64,000 nucleotides of DNA, from NCBI GenBank assembly GCA_017303975.1, contig JAFLBG010000009.1, forward strand, positions 39,308-103,307. Direction: 5' to 3'. The stretch comes from Bacteroidota bacterium. Lineage in GTDB: Bacteria > Bacteroidota > Bacteroidia > JAFLBG01. Numbering within the stretch: the stretch's first letter is position 1; every line of letters starts with the position of its first letter. The position numbers and the translations under genes are program-made. The notes under the pieces were generated by a model, which worked only from the letters and a program-made list of their open reading frames with translations, was not told the origin of the DNA and ran no database searches. Positions 62,991 through 64,000 of this stretch are shown piece by piece.

Positions 62991-63783
62991 AACTAAGAGG
63001 GTACTTTAAGTTTTTATAACTTCTTAAATTTACTTTTATCCACCCTACCAAAATAGGTGTTTCAATATAAACGGGTACTTTGTTTTTATCATCCGACACC
63101 CATACCGTCATTTCTTCCCCACCTTTAAACAATGTACCTTCAATCAATAAGGGTTTAAACTTAATACACTTAAAGGTTCCCAACCCTTCTACCTTTTTTT
63201 CTTCTCTTCCAATAAATCGAATATGTACTTTGTAAATTTTATTCTCTAACATTAATACAAGCGGAATTGTGTCGTTATACTTGTGCAACGAAAAATCAAT
63301 CCCTCTGGCTGCATACACAGCGGTCATTACGTCATACGTGCAAGGAGCAATGGCAACAGAATCTTTCACTAGTTTTTTACCCTTTTGCATAGTAGAATAT
63401 ATGCGCTTTTTGGTGTAGCTAAAAACATGGTCATCGTAATAGTAATTTCCACCCTCATGCACATCTCTTAAAAAGCGCAATGGCTTTAAACTTGAAGTAT
63501 CGCAATAAGACTCATATTTGTCTCTAACTTTATAAATCCAATCATACTTAGAAAAAGTGGTACCATTGCCAGTAAAATGCCAAGCCGTTCTACCCATGTA
63601 ACTTTCTAAATTTGCCGAAAATGTAACTTGTCCCGCAGAAACCCAAATTTTTTTCCAGTTGTAATTAATATTTTACGTTATTTCCTCGCCACTCTTAAAA
63701 ACCTTTTCCTCTGGATTGCAAAGCGTTTGCGAAACCATAATGGCATGCAAGAAAACAAACGTATATACCAACAACTTACGCAT
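62971..63783 (-). pseudogene. DUF3108-domain exported protein, interrupted by one in-frame TAA
   Basis: Reading from the ATG at 63783 gives a signal peptide (MRKLLVYTFVFLHAIMVSQ) and then EEKVFKSGEEIT, followed by a TAA at 63675-63673 (codon 37). Without any frame change the sequence continues NINYNWKKIWVSAGQVTF and a full DUF3108 domain to 62971. DUF3108 proteins usually have a tyrosine or similar residue just here (GExxxY...YNW), so TAT or TAC may have mutated to TAA. The 208-residue internal reading from ATG 63597 has no signal peptide and lacks the first strands. A nonsense mutation or a sequencing/assembly error is more likely than recoding. Confidence 0.75.
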
Positions 63784-63904
63784 AGAAGCTAAAATAACTT
63801 ATTATTATAACATATTTAAAAGGTAATTGTTATTTTAACCTGTTAATTTTAGGGCATAATAATGATACTACTTTAATGGATTCCATAATTAAAGACCTAT
63901 AAAT

Positions 63905-64000
63905 ATGATAAACTATATTTTATTTGATGATGAAGAAATTAGAAATAATTTATTGCCACTTACATTTACAAGACCTGTATCCGAAATAAGAATTGGAATA
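63905..64000 (+). CDS. N-terminus of a GlmU-like sugar nucleotidyltransferase (cut by window edge)
   Basis: The first 32 codons read MINYILFDDEEIRNNLLPLTFTRPVSEIRIGI in segments. The start MINYILFDD and the block LLPLTFTRPVSEIRIG match the N-terminus of the Bacteroidota family of putative sugar nucleotidyltransferases related to GlmU. The catalytic part lies outside the window. Confidence 0.75.
   Translation, partial: MINYILFDDEEIRNNLLPLTFTRPVSEIRIGI

Noticed and set aside
63673..63675. Recoding of TAA as a sense codon
   Set aside because: Many complete genes here, including murE, rsmH, mraZ and coaX, end with TAA at the expected place, so genome-wide reassignment is not credible.
1..64000. 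Search for prophage, insertion sequence, integrase or restriction-modification genes
   Set aside because: No transposase, integrase, phage structural or methyltransferase/endonuclease signature was seen apart from the rRNA methyltransferase RsmH.

Overview
The window is a stretch of AT-rich chromosome from a member of the Bacteroidota. The evidence is: several secreted proteins ending in type IX secretion system (T9SS) sorting domains of both type A and type B; SprB-type repeats; a family of PorE-like proteins; the small ribosomal protein THX; promoter elements of the Bacteroidota TAnnTTTG type; and start sites with little Shine-Dalgarno signal. No rRNA, insertion sequence, prophage or CRISPR array was seen. 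Genus cannot be fixed from the sequence alone; a gliding or surface-adhering Flavobacteriales/Sphingobacteriales-like organism is a reasonable inference.

Region 1 (1-10.4 kb, minus strand) is a compact division and cell wall (dcw) operon read as mraZ-rsmH-ftsL-ftsI-murE-mraY-murD-(extra MurD C-terminal domain)-ftsW-murG, with murG running off the left edge. MurE has the DNPR motif of meso-diaminopimelate ligases. Upstream of mraZ are three 10-bp direct repeats that look like MraZ operators. Two copies of one inverted repeat sit in two different gene junctions of the operon.

Region 2 (10.6-18.9 kb, plus strand) has a 1905-residue T9SS type B surface protein with about twelve SprB repeats, then an acyltransferase pair of the glycine/ornithine lipid type and the ribosome-assembly GTPase EngB.

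Region 3 (18.9-24.6 kb) mixes a class IV aminotransferase, a rhomboid protease, a PorE-like protein, PabA, a KdsC-like HAD phosphatase with an HTH-like N-terminus, and a secreted esterase with a T9SS tail.

Region 4 (20.4-40.1 kb) is the most striking part: eight paralogues built from TPR, a PD40 beta-propeller and one or two carboxypeptidase-regulatory-like domains. Four also carry a complete OmpA-type peptidoglycan-binding domain, one carries a SPOR-like plus a degenerate OmpA-like domain, and three have neither. This is the architecture of the T9SS component PorE, here expanded into an array of which seven lie side by side.

Region 5 (40-50.6 kb) is housekeeping and envelope biogenesis: a 2-oxoacid dehydrogenase E2, a zinc aminopeptidase-like protein, the group coaX-outer membrane protein-lptC-small membrane protein-ppiD, tRNA-Phe, a lipoprotein, a CoA-binding protein, an MFS transporter and THX. 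Three strong bidirectional hairpin terminators separate convergent genes here.

Region 6 (50.7-64 kb) carries a leucine-rich-repeat T9SS protein, a helical protein of unknown function, a beta-helix lipoprotein, a MORN-repeat protein followed by mnmA, a lipoprotein, a T9SS subtilase, a DUF2147 protein, an outer membrane barrel, a DUF3108 gene broken by one in-frame stop, and the first 32 codons of a GlmU-like nucleotidyltransferase.
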